This document shows positions 14,737 to 21,514 of a DNA stretch of 21,514 bases, piece after piece (the first letter of the stretch is position 1; each line of letters begins with the position of its first letter). Origin of the DNA: DATDCY01 sp031406795 [NCBI: Candidatus Rokuibacteriota bacterium]. GTDB taxonomy: Bacteria; JAUVQV01. Below the pieces are notes generated by a model. It did no database searches. It was not told where the DNA came from and saw only the letters and a list, made by a program, of their open reading frames with translations. The stretch lies in the NCBI GenBank assembly GCA_031406795.1, contig JANOHV010000235.1, forward strand, positions 1-21,514, in the 5' to 3' direction. The translations under genes were made by a program, and so were the position numbers.

Positions 14737-15797
14737 CCTCGGCCTTTGCGGCGCTTCGAAGCCTGCGCCGGGGCGGCTTTCGCCGGCGCGGGCTTCAGAT
14801 TCTTCCGCCGCACGACCTTCGCGATCGTGATCGGCTCGCCCGCGTCGTACTGGTAGACCGCGCGCCCGATCTGGCCGATCGCCTGCTTGGCCTGCGTGAA
14901 GGAGCCGAACTCGGTGGTGAGCACCGCGATCACGAAGTCGTGGTTGCGCCCGTAGAGGATGCCGACGTCGTGGCAGGCGTCCTTCATCAGGCCGGTCTTG
15001 TGCGCGACGACGACCCCCGCCGGCAGATAGCGCGGCAGCCGGTCGCGGACGTGCTGCCCCTTGAGGATCTCGAGCAGCTGCTCACTGGCCGGCGGGTCGA
15101 GGATCTGCTTGGCGTAGAGGGCCTTGAGCAGGCGCCCCATGTCCGTGGCGCTCGTGTAGTTCTCGATCTTGTTGTCGCGCGCCGTCAGATCCATGATGTA
15201 GCGGGGCATGCAGGTCGCCGTGAGTCCCTGGCGGTGGCAGGAGCCGTTGATCTCCTCCAGGCCCAGCAGGTCGGTCAGGATGTTTGTCGCCGTGTTGTCG
15301 CTGCGCTGCAGCATCAGTTCGAGCAGGTTCGCGACGGTGAGTTTCGTCCCCGATCGCGTGCGTTTGAGCACGCCGCTGCCGTCGGCCTTGTCGGTCGCCT
15401 TGAGCACCACCTCGGCATCGAGCTGGATCTTGCCGGCCAGTTCCTGCTCGAAAACCGAGACGGCGATCGGCAGCTTGATGACGCTCGCCGCCGGGAGCTG
15501 CTGGTTCTCGTTCCAGACGAGCGTCCGGCCGGTTTGCAGATCCTCGATGTAGTAGGAGATCACGCCGCGGAAACGCCCGCGCACGCCGGCGAGGAAACCC
15601 TCGAGTTCACCCCACTGCGGGGGGGCGGGCGGCGGGATCGACGCGAGCACCACTGGTTTTTCGGCCGTGCTCGTCGCCGAAGGAAGCGCGAGTCCGGCGA
15701 TCATGCACGCCAGCGCGCACGCCGCAACCCGGCGCGACAGGAGGTCACGCCGCGGCGCGGGTGAAGCAGGCCCGGTCGGCGAAAGGTTCTTTATCAT
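14733..15797 (-). CDS. Exported class A beta-lactamase-fold serine hydrolase
   Basis: A 354-residue protein with an N-terminal hydrophobic segment (about 23-42, after RRDLLSRR), serving as a signal peptide or anchor, so it acts outside the inner membrane. Class A motifs are in order: Ser105-x-x-Lys108 in AASVIKLP, Ser166-Asp-Asn168 in QRSDNTATN, and Lys267-Thr-Gly269 in AHKTGL. The omega-loop ExxLN signature is not clear; IENYTS (211-216) occupies that region, so it may be a peptidoglycan D,D-peptidase-like or low-activity enzyme, not a resistance enzyme. A Lys/Arg/Pro/Ala-rich tail (329-354) is unusual. I chose the ATG at 15797; an in-frame GTG at 15827 is the alternative. It converges on the aminotransferase gene with overlapping stop codons. 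Confidence 0.88.
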   Translation of the reverse strand: MIKNLSPTGPASPAPRRDLLSRRVAACALACMIAGLALPSATSTAEKPVVLASIPPPAPPQWGELEGFLAGVRGRFRGVISYYIEDLQTGRTLVWNENQQLPAASVIKLPIAVSVFEQELAGKIQLDAEVVLKATDKADGSGVLKRTRSGTKLTVANLLELMLQRSDNTATNILTDLLGLEEINGSCHRQGLTATCMPRYIMDLTARDNKIENYTSATDMGRLLKALYAKQILDPPASEQLLEILKGQHVRDRLPRYLPAGVVVAHKTGLMKDACHDVGILYGRNHDFVIAVLTTEFGSFTQAKQAIGQIGRAVYQYDAGEPITIAKVVRRKNLKPAPAKAAPAQASKRRKGRG

Positions 15798-15879
15798 CCT
15801 ACTGGTTCCAAGTATAGGATCTCTCACGAAAAAAGGAAACCACTTTTCGCAGGAATCGCCGGCTTCCGGTCACACCCCG

Positions 15880-16563
15880 TCACGCGCGGGCGGCCGACGG
15901 GTAGAACTTGTGGATGACCGCGATCGCCTCTTCGGCGGTGTCGACCACCCGGAGCAGCGCGAGGTCCTCCGCCGAAATCTTCTGATCCCGCATCATTACG
16001 TCCTGAATCCAGCTCAGCAGCCCGCTCCAGTACTCGCGGCCGACCAGCACGACGGGAAAGGGCCTGATCTTCCTGGTCTGCATCAGGGTGATCGACTCGA
16101 ACAATTCGTCCAGCGTCCCGAATCCGCCGGGGAGGATGACGAATCCCGAGGCATACTTGACGAACATCACCTTGCGGACGAAGAAGTAGCGGAAGCTGAC
16201 CCTGATGTTCGAGTAGGGGTTCGGCGACTGCTCCATCGGCAGTTCGATGTTCAAGCCCACCGACCGGCCGCCGGCCTCGAACGCGCCCTTGTTCGCCGCC
16301 TCCATGACGCCCGGGCCGCCGCCGGTGATGATCGAGAAGCCCTCCCGGGCGAGCTGGCGAGCGATCGCCTCGGCCTTCTGGTAGTCCGCATGGTCCGGAG
16401 TCGCGCGCGCCGAGCCGAAGATCGACACGGCCGGGACGCAATCCGCGAGCGCCTCGAAGCCCTCGACGAATTCCGCCATGATGCGGAACATCCTCCAGGG
16501 ATCCTGCCGCGTGAAGTCCTCGAGCTGGAAGTCGGGGCCGTTCTTGCGCTGATTGGTGAGCAT
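15880..16563 (-). CDS. LOG-family nucleotide phosphoribohydrolase
   Basis: A Rossmann-like protein of 227 residues belonging to the LOG (Lonely Guy) family. Members release bases from nucleoside 5'-monophosphates, or act as general nucleosidases (PpnN-like) in bacteria. The two signatures are ITGGGPGVMEAANKGA (79-94) and the catalytic PGGFGTLDELFE (145-156). An extra N-terminal segment of about 40 residues (DFTRQDPWRMFRI...) is typical of the longer bacterial LOG subgroup. A GAGGG site lies 6 bases before the ATG. It follows the cysteine-rich gene by 30 bases and probably shares its promoter. Confidence 0.93.
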   Translation of the reverse strand: MLTNQRKNGPDFQLEDFTRQDPWRMFRIMAEFVEGFEALADCVPAVSIFGSARATPDHADYQKAEAIARQLAREGFSIITGGGPGVMEAANKGAFEAGGRSVGLNIELPMEQSPNPYSNIRVSFRYFFVRKVMFVKYASGFVILPGGFGTLDELFESITLMQTRKIRPFPVVLVGREYWSGLLSWIQDVMMRDQKISAEDLALLRVVDTAEEAIAVIHKFYPSAARA

Positions 16564-16593
16564 GGGTGTCCCTCGCCGGTGCCGGGCTCTCCC

Positions 16594-16875
16594 CTAGGGC
16601 TTGGGCATCTCCCGCGGCTCGCAGAGCAGCTCGGCATTGACCGAGACCTTGTTGCACGTGGCGCAGACCCAGCGGATGTTATTCTTGCGGTTGACGCACT
16701 GGCGCGGCGGATTGTTGTCCGGAATCCCGCACCAATCGGCCTTGGTCCCCTTGCCCTGCACCTTGCAGATCTTGTTCGGGTCGAGCGACACGGCGCCGCA
16801 ATTGGCGCAGAAGAACGCCGGCGTCTCTTTCGGGAGGGTAACGTGCGCGACCGGCTTCGATTGCTTTTTCAACAT
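16594..16875 (-). CDS. Small eight-cysteine zinc-ribbon-like protein
   Basis: A 93-residue protein of unknown function. Cysteines at 23, 26, 37, 49, 60, 71, 74 and 85 form a symmetric pattern: CxxC-x10-C at each end with two single cysteines between. The ends are an internal duplication, CANCGAVSLDPNKIC and CATCNKVSVNAELLC. This suggests two metal sites, each completed by one of the middle cysteines; zinc is likelier than iron-sulfur by similarity to rubredoxin-like ribbons. The start region is basic (MLKKQSKP). An AAAGGAG site lies 10 bases before the ATG. It is the first gene after a strong promoter and is followed by the LOG gene. Confidence 0.8.
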   Translation of the reverse strand: MLKKQSKPVAHVTLPKETPAFFCANCGAVSLDPNKICKVQGKGTKADWCGIPDNNPPRQCVNRKNNIRWVCATCNKVSVNAELLCEPREMPKP

Positions 16876-16928
16876 CGTTTGTCCGCTCCTTTGCTGTCGG
16901 CAGAGTTGCCCGTGTGCCCGTGTCGGGT

Positions 16929-16957
16929 ATTGTAGTCGGAGCTGCGCGGCGAGTCAA
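16929..16957 (-). promoter_or_regulatory. Strong sigma-70-type promoter for the zinc-ribbon and LOG genes
   Basis: TTGACT (16952-16957) and TACAAT (16929-16934) are separated by exactly 17 bases. Each hexamer differs from consensus at one position. The predicted start near 16922 leaves a leader of about 47 bases ending in a good ribosome-binding site. Confidence 0.8.
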
Positions 16958-16970
16958 AAGGCGGCGGCGC

Positions 16971-17612
16971 TCACTCCTCGGCCCAGACGAAGCGCTTCAG
17001 CACCTGCTGTTCATCGGGGGAGAGACCCACGAACCGCGCCCCGAAGCAGTGCGGGCCGTCCTCGGGGTCGTCGAAGGCGCGCACGACCTCGCCCTCGAGC
17101 GAGACACGGCGGCGGGCGCCGGGGACGAAGAACGAGATCAGGATCCGCTCGGAGAGCTGCAGGTCGACCGCCAGCGAGAAGGAGAGTCCCGTGAGGCTGA
17201 ACTCGCGCGAGGCCCCCATGTGCACATGCTCGCCTCCCGCGCGCTTGATCCCGATCACCGCCCGGAAGAGGCGGCGCTCCGAGACGCCGAGCAGCCGCGA
17301 GGTCAGCGAGAGAAACGCGCGCTCGCCGATGCTGCTCGACGCCGCCATCCGGTGCGCTCCCTGTCCGATCGGGGTGACCAGATCGGGCGGGCGGCCTTTT
17401 TCGAGGACCAGCAGCGCGCCGTCCCACCAGCCCGGCTGCAGGGCGGCCTGGCGGGTGTCGCCGATGAGCACGAGATCGGGCCTCGCCGCCATGGCCGCCC
17501 CGATGGAGTCCCCGCTGCCCACCTCCGCCACGACCGCGTTGACTTTCGCCAGGAGGTCCCGGATGCGCGGCCAGAACGGGCGGCCGTCCTCGATGAGCAG
17601 GATGCGCTTCAT
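16971..17612 (-). CDS. Pseudo-receiver-PilZ protein
   Basis: A 213-residue signalling protein. Residues 1-80 look like a response-regulator receiver (MKRILLIEDG, then PDLVLIGD), but glycine occupies the expected phospho-acceptor position (Gly51, followed by Asp52), so phosphorylation is doubtful. Residues 110-210 form a PilZ-like domain: the arginine motif SERRLFR (111-117) and FSLTGLSF (138-145) in place of the usual D/NxSxxG. PilZ domains bind cyclic di-GMP. It lies 54 bases after the response regulator and is probably the last gene of the kinase operon. The PilZ assignment is fair; cyclic di-GMP binding is unproven because the second motif is imperfect. Confidence 0.75.
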   Translation of the reverse strand: MKRILLIEDGRPFWPRIRDLLAKVNAVVAEVGSGDSIGAAMAARPDLVLIGDTRQAALQPGWWDGALLVLEKGRPPDLVTPIGQGAHRMAASSSIGERAFLSLTSRLLGVSERRLFRAVIGIKRAGGEHVHMGASREFSLTGLSFSLAVDLQLSERILISFFVPGARRRVSLEGEVVRAFDDPEDGPHCFGARFVGLSPDEQQVLKRFVWAEE

Positions 17613-17666
17613 GACCGGCCGTCGCCAGCCACCCTGGCCGGCCGACCGGCGGCTGCTCGCGCCGGG

Positions 17667-18050
17667 TTACCCGAGATACGCGGCAAGCCGGGCCCGCAGA
17701 TGGTCGATCCGGTACGGCTTCGTGACGTAATCAACGCAGCCGGCCTCCCGGGCCTTGCGCTCGTCAAAATCGCCCGTGCGCGCGGTGAGCGCTACCACGG
17801 GTATCGCCGCCAGCATCGGGTCGGACTTGATGCGTCGGGTCGCGTCGAAGCCGTCGAGTTTCGGCAGCATCATGTCCATCACGATCAGATCGGGCCGCTC
17901 GCTGGTCGCGAGGCGCACTGCCTCTTCACCGTCACGCGCAAAGAACAACTGGCGGTTGTGGCGCTGCAAAGCCAGCGTCAGCACGTGCAGACTCGTCTCC
18001 TCGTCTTCGACGATGAGCACCTTGATCTTCGCGGGATTCTCACTGCTCAC
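17667..18050 (-). CDS. Single-domain response regulator
   Basis: A stand-alone CheY-like receiver of 127 residues with all catalytic positions: acidic pair Glu15/Asp16, phospho-acceptor Asp59 in LIVMDMMLPKLDG, Thr89 in VALTART, and Lys111 in VTKPY. There is no output domain, so it works through protein contacts or as a phosphorelay carrier. It begins with GTG at 18050, 13 bases after the kinase stop, with a GGGGG-containing site just upstream. The neighbouring histidine kinase is the obvious partner, and the downstream PilZ protein a possible effector. Confidence 0.93.
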   Translation of the reverse strand: MSSENPAKIKVLIVEDEETSLHVLTLALQRHNRQLFFARDGEEAVRLATSERPDLIVMDMMLPKLDGFDATRRIKSDPMLAAIPVVALTARTGDFDERKAREAGCVDYVTKPYRIDHLRARLAAYLG

Positions 18051-18063
18051 GGCCCGGCACCCC

Positions 18064-20004
18064 CTACGTTGCGGCGAGGACGATCGTCACGGCAGCACCC
18101 TGGCGGCCAAGAGTCTCCAGCAGGAACGTCCCCCCATGGCTTTCGATGATATCACGCGCCAGCGCGAGGTTCACGTGCACGTGCCGCAGATCGAGGTTCT
18201 CGTCGCTCTGCGCGGCCGGCTGCCCCCGGTTGACCTGCTCCACCAGACCTTCGAGCAGGATTTCCCCGCGGTTGGCGAGCCGGATGCGCACCCGCCCGGC
18301 CGCCGCGAACCGCTCGATCGAGACGAAGATGCCGGTCCCGGGGTAGGCATAGCGGATGTTGTTGTTGAGCACGTTGAACAGCACGCTTTGCAGGAGCTGG
18401 CGGTCGGCCGTCAGCATGTACGGCCGACCGTCGGCAGCGGGCCACCCGGCGCGCTCCACGGTGAGCCGCTTCTTCCGCAGTTCCTCGCTGAACTGGAGCA
18501 GCAGCCCCTCGATGATGGTTTCGATCTTGAAGGAACTGGTCACGAGCGCCACCTTGCGGGCGGTGCGCAGCGGGCGCAGCGGCAGCGTGAAGCAGAACTG
18601 GCTGCCCCCGCCGGGGGCCTCCTCGATCCAGATCCGCCCCCAGTGCAGATCGACGATCTCCTTGGCCACGGCGAGGCCGAGACCCATCCGGCTCGGCGAG
18701 GAATCGCGGGAGAGCCCCCGACCCCGGTAGAAGAGCTCGAAGATATGCGGCCGGTCGTCCGGGGCGACCCCCGGGCCCTCGTCGGCGATGAGGATGCGCA
18801 CCGCCTCGGCGTTCGAGATCAGGTGCGGAAAGCGCGCCTCGAGCGTGGCGTCCACGACGACCTCGGCCACGACCCGCACCCGCCGGCCGGCCGGCGTGTA
18901 CCGGACGGCGTTGGCGAGGATGTTCAGCAGCACGAGCTTCACCTTGTCGCCGTCGGCGATCATCTCGGGCAACTCGCCCAGGCGGTCGAAGTCGATCGCG
19001 ACGCCTTTCTTCTTCGCCTCGGGCAGGACCGTGGCGAGCGCGTCCTCGACGAGCCGCGCGGGGTCCACGGGCCCGAGCCGCAGCGACCAGCGTCCGCTCT
19101 GCACCTTGTGGATGTTGAGGATGTTGTCGATGAGGTTCAGCAGGTCGATCCCCTTGCCCATGATCTCCCGGATGAACTCGCGCTGGCGCTCCTCGAGCCC
19201 CCCGACCTCGCCGAGCAGCATCAGGTCGCTGTAGCCGATGATGCCGGTGAGCGGCGTGCGCAGTTCGTGGCTGATGATGGCGAAGAAATCCCGCTGCAGC
19301 TCCTGGGAGCGCCTCAGCACATCGAGTTCGTGGCGGGCCGCGTCGAGATCGGACGCCGTCGCGGCCAGATCCCGATCCACCGCGCGCACGAGACGCCAGG
19401 CCTTGGACCGTCCCTCCGCGAACCAGCCGCAGACCAGCGCGACGCCGACGAGGCCGACCGCGTCGAGGAGGAATCGGCCGGGGGAGACCTCCCCCGCAGC
19501 CAAAAGCACCGAGAGATAGTAGGCGACGATCATGATCGGCCCGATGGCGAGGCTAAAGCGGAAGTTCGCCCGCAGCGCGACGACGATGATCAGCAGGTGG
19601 AAGAAGAACAGCAGCCCCTGGTGGAAGATGTTCGAGAAGTAGGTGAGCGCCACGAGCAGCAGGATGTCGCAGAGCAGGAGAAAGGAGAGGTAATGCGGCA
19701 GGTCACGGGCGACGCGCCCCCCCATCAGCAGGTGGAAGATGTAGACCGCGTAGAGCGCGCCGACGGCAACGAAGAACCAGAGAAGGGAGAGCTCGACCGG
19801 GTGGTTCGGCGGCTTGAGCCAGCCGATGAGCGCGAAAGCGACGAGGCCGACCGGGCGGAGGAACGCCACGATCCACTCGGCGGCGACCGCCTGGGCGGTG
19901 GCGTCCGCGGCCCGGGGCAGCACGCCGCCGGCCGCCGGGACCCCGGCCGGATCGGGCATCTCGCCGCCGCGGTCGCCGGTGAGTCCGGGGTCAGGCCGGA
20001 TCAT
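18064..20004 (-). CDS. Membrane histidine kinase with a second, degenerate ATPase domain
   Basis: A 646-residue sensor kinase. About six transmembrane helices span residues 46-194, with no large periplasmic loop, followed by a short coiled linker. The phospho-accepting His246 is in IISHELRTPLTG, and the first ATPase domain has an N box (LLNILANAVRYTPAG, 359-373), G1 DEGPGV (408-413) and G2 MGLGLAVAKEIV. After residue 485 a second HATPase-like unit follows: an N-box-like FNVLNNNIRYAYPG (543-556), then LANRGE instead of DxGxG, and HVNLALAR instead of GLGLA. This suggests a non-catalytic regulatory duplicate. The ATG at 20004 overlaps the DUF2007 gene by 14 bases; an ATG at 19959 is possible. 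The response regulator follows by 13 bases. Confidence 0.9.
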   Translation of the reverse strand: MIRPDPGLTGDRGGEMPDPAGVPAAGGVLPRAADATAQAVAAEWIVAFLRPVGLVAFALIGWLKPPNHPVELSLLWFFVAVGALYAVYIFHLLMGGRVARDLPHYLSFLLLCDILLLVALTYFSNIFHQGLLFFFHLLIIVVALRANFRFSLAIGPIMIVAYYLSVLLAAGEVSPGRFLLDAVGLVGVALVCGWFAEGRSKAWRLVRAVDRDLAATASDLDAARHELDVLRRSQELQRDFFAIISHELRTPLTGIIGYSDLMLLGEVGGLEERQREFIREIMGKGIDLLNLIDNILNIHKVQSGRWSLRLGPVDPARLVEDALATVLPEAKKKGVAIDFDRLGELPEMIADGDKVKLVLLNILANAVRYTPAGRRVRVVAEVVVDATLEARFPHLISNAEAVRILIADEGPGVAPDDRPHIFELFYRGRGLSRDSSPSRMGLGLAVAKEIVDLHWGRIWIEEAPGGGSQFCFTLPLRPLRTARKVALVTSSFKIETIIEGLLLQFSEELRKKRLTVERAGWPAADGRPYMLTADRQLLQSVLFNVLNNNIRYAYPGTGIFVSIERFAAAGRVRIRLANRGEILLEGLVEQVNRGQPAAQSDENLDLRHVHVNLALARDIIESHGGTFLLETLGRQGAAVTIVLAAT

Positions 20005-20260
20005 CGGCGGGCGCCGGGGGGCCCGGCACGGCGGCGAGAATCTCGGCCGCGCGGTCGGCGTCGCCGGCGCGCACCTGCAGCAGAATCGGGAACATGGTCG
20101 CAGTCGGCAGCAGCGAGCCGAGACCGCCGCCCTGCACGTAACTGGTCAGGCCGTCGGACTCGAGCAGGCTGCGGGCGAACTGCGCCTCGATCGGGTCGAT
20201 GAAGCGCCCGACCGTCACCAGGCCGTCCGGGTCGTCGGCCGGGGCCATCGCGCCGGTCAT
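19991..20260 (-). CDS. DUF2007 domain protein
   Basis: An 89-residue protein matching, from memory, the DUF2007 family (putative signal-transducing protein, ferredoxin-like fold). Family pattern: VTVGRFIDPIEAQFARSLLE (15-34), then SDGLTSYVQGGGL, then ILLQVRAGDADRAAEIL (60-76). Flanks are Pro/Ala/Asp-rich. It overlaps the small membrane protein gene upstream (ATGA) and the kinase gene downstream (14 bases), so it belongs to the operon. The molecular role is unknown; its position before the kinase suggests a link to signalling, which is inference. Confidence 0.8.
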   Translation of the reverse strand: MTGAMAPADDPDGLVTVGRFIDPIEAQFARSLLESDGLTSYVQGGGLGSLLPTATMFPILLQVRAGDADRAAEILAAVPGPPAPADDPA

Positions 20261-20475
20261 GGTTTCTTCAGCGAGAGCAGCCCCTTGGCGAGCGCGACCA
20301 GCCAGGGGGCCGCGTGAAAGAGCAGGTCGAACCAGTCGACGGGCTTGCGCAGCTCGCCCCGCGCGAGCAGCGCGAGTTTCTCGAACAGGTGCGGCGGCGC
20401 AAACGGCGCCAGGCCGAGGGTGAGACAGCCGAAGATCACCGCCGGCCAGGGCAGCGCGAGGAGCCAGTTCTGCAT
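20257..20475 (-). CDS. Small membrane protein
   Basis: A 72-residue protein with two hydrophobic segments (about 3-25 and 48-68), joined by a linker containing PHLFEKLALLARGELRKPVDWFD. Short bacterial proteins with this PHLxEKL ... P(V/I)D pattern exist and, from memory, are sometimes labelled RND transporter, although they are far too small to be one. A GAGGA site lies 9 bases before the ATG, and the stop overlaps the DUF2007 start (ATGA). It lies 21 bases after purB. Function unknown. Confidence 0.72.
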   Translation of the reverse strand: MQNWLLALPWPAVIFGCLTLGLAPFAPPHLFEKLALLARGELRKPVDWFDLLFHAAPWLVALAKGLLSLKKP

Positions 20476-20496
20476 CGGCGTCGTCCTCGCCCCGCC

Positions 20497-21514
20497 CTAC
20501 CCGCGGCGGCGGGCGGCGGACCGCCTCGCGCCACCGCCGAAGATCCGTTTGAAGATGGCGTCCGTCCATCGCAGCGCGTGCTTCGGGTCGAATGCCGCGT
20601 CGAGCTGCGCCGCGTCGAGCCTCTTGGCGACCTCGGGATCGGCCCCCAGCAGTTCGCGCAGCGGCCGCCCGGAGCGCATCCCCTCCATGGCGTTGCGCTG
20701 GACGATTTCGTAGGCCTGCTCGCGCCGCAGGCCGGTACGCGTGAGCGCGAGCATGACCGTCTCCGAGTGCATCCGTCCGCCCGTGAGCCCGAGGTTGCGC
20801 TTCATGACGTCCGGATGCACCACGAAGTCGGCGACCAGGTAGGTCATGCGGTCGAGCAGGTAGTCCATCAGGATCGAGGCGTCGGGCAGGACGATCCGCT
20901 CGACCGAGGAGTTCGAGATGTCGCGCTCGTGCCAGAGCGGGTTGTTCTCGAGCGTCGCGAGCGCGTAGCCGCGCATCACGCGCGCGAGCCCGCAGATCTG
21001 CTCGGAGATGATCGGGTTCTTCTTGTGCGGCATCGCCGAGGAACCCTTCTGCCCGGTGGTGAACGGCTCTTCGACCTCGCCGACCTCGGTCCGCTGCAGG
21101 TGGCGGATCTCGAGCGCGAATTTCTCGAGCGAGGTCGCCAGCTGCGCGAGCGCCAGCAGATAGTCGGCGTGGCGGTCGCGCTGGACCACCTGCGTCGAGA
21201 TCGGGTCGGCCACGAGTCCGAGCTTCCTGCAGACCTCGGTTTCGATGGCCGGGTCGAGGTGGGCGTAGGTGCCGACCGCCCCGGAGATCTTCCCGACCGC
21301 GATGCTGACGCGCGCCCGCACAAGGCGCTCGCGGTTGCGCCGCATCTCTTCGTACCAGGAGCAGAGCTTGAGGCCGAACGTGATCGGCTCGGCGTGCATG
21401 CCGTGCGTGCGCCCGGCCATCGGCGTGTGTTTGTAGCGCCGGGCCTGCTTTCTGATCGCGGCCAGAAGCGCGTCGACGCCCTCGAGGAGCAGGTCGGCCG
21501 ACTGCGCGAGCAGC
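20497..21514 (-). CDS. purB: Adenylosuccinate lyase, partial (N-terminus off window)
   Basis: Cleaves SAICAR and adenylosuccinate, releasing fumarate, in purine synthesis. The window holds the C-terminal ~338 residues of about 430. Visible active-site features are the catalytic-histidine segment TPMAGRTHGMHAEP near the left of the fragment and the flexible signature loop GSSAMPHKKNP with the catalytic serine; ERIVLPDAS and MKRNLGLTGGR also match the family. The chain ends in a short Arg/Ala/Gly tail. The reading frame continues unbroken to the right edge of the window. It is the upstream gene of the unit that continues into the small membrane protein, DUF2007 and kinase genes. Confidence 0.96.
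   Translation of the reverse strand, partial: LLAQSADLLLEGVDALLAAIRKQARRYKHTPMAGRTHGMHAEPITFGLKLCSWYEEMRRNRERLVRARVSIAVGKISGAVGTYAHLDPAIETEVCRKLGLVADPISTQVVQRDRHADYLLALAQLATSLEKFALEIRHLQRTEVGEVEEPFTTGQKGSSAMPHKKNPIISEQICGLARVMRGYALATLENNPLWHERDISNSSVERIVLPDASILMDYLLDRMTYLVADFVVHPDVMKRNLGLTGGRMHSETVMLALTRTGLRREQAYEIVQRNAMEGMRSGRPLRELLGADPEVAKRLDAAQLDAAFDPKHALRWTDAIFKRIFGGGARRSAARRRG

Noticed and set aside
17755-20202. 815-codon plus-strand open frame
   Set aside because: Antisense shadow of the response regulator and histidine kinase genes, whose motifs are unambiguous on the minus strand.
1-21514. CRISPR arrays, tRNA or rRNA genes, insertion sequences
   Set aside because: No regularly spaced repeats, no tRNA- or rRNA-like segments, and no transposase or integrase reading frames were seen.

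Overview
This is a GC-rich bacterial chromosome segment. It is densely packed with short-gapped operons on both strands. The best guess is a member of the old Deltaproteobacteria (Desulfuromonadota/Desulfobacterota), probably a Geobacter-like relative or a metagenome-derived genome. This rests on the lysA-dapF-dapA order, the DUF4911-tldD pair, the rsmD-coaD-aminotransferase order, and a hairpin repeat with a central palindrome that resembles repeats I recall from Geobacter-type genomes. The assignment is an inference from gene content; there is no rRNA in the window.

Left part (1-7359). On the minus strand, reading right to left, there is a TlpA-like/TPR protein whose redox cysteines are missing, then fluC (fluoride channel), then a 126-base hairpin repeat. 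These are followed by a stand-alone LigD-type 3'-phosphoesterase, a small cupin, and the lysine/diaminopimelate operon lysA-dapF-dapA (dapA runs off the left edge). DapA, DapF and LysA catalyse three steps of the diaminopimelate/lysine pathway. Diverging from the TlpA-like gene is a plus-strand pair, a DUF4911 protein and the TldD metalloprotease. The two directions share a promoter region with overlapping -35 boxes.

Middle part (about 7430-12180). This is an accessory island with visibly lower GC, wholly on the minus strand. It holds a two-gene operon coding for a TPR protein and a DUF2075 (Schlafen-group-3-like) nuclease-helicase, followed by a BrnT/BrnA-like toxin-antitoxin pair. Both large genes are broken: I find three frameshifts in the TPR gene, and two frameshifts plus an in-frame TAG in the helicase gene. 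The toxin-antitoxin pair is intact. I see no comparable lesion in the roughly 17 kb of flanking DNA. The pair looks like a defence-type system that was acquired and is now decaying, and is the most interesting content of the window.

Right part (12459-21514). A plus-strand operon of three tightly overlapping genes, rsmD-coaD-class I aminotransferase, meets a convergent minus-strand gene for an exported class A beta-lactamase-fold protein. Then, all on the minus strand and reading right to left, come purB (N-terminus off the window), a small membrane protein, a DUF2007 protein, and a membrane histidine kinase with a second, degenerate ATPase domain. They are followed by a single-domain response regulator, a pseudo-receiver-PilZ protein, an eight-cysteine zinc-ribbon-like protein with its own strong sigma-70 promoter, and a LOG-family protein. 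The purB-to-PilZ block reads as one housekeeping-plus-signalling transcription unit. No tRNA, rRNA, CRISPR array or insertion sequence was found.
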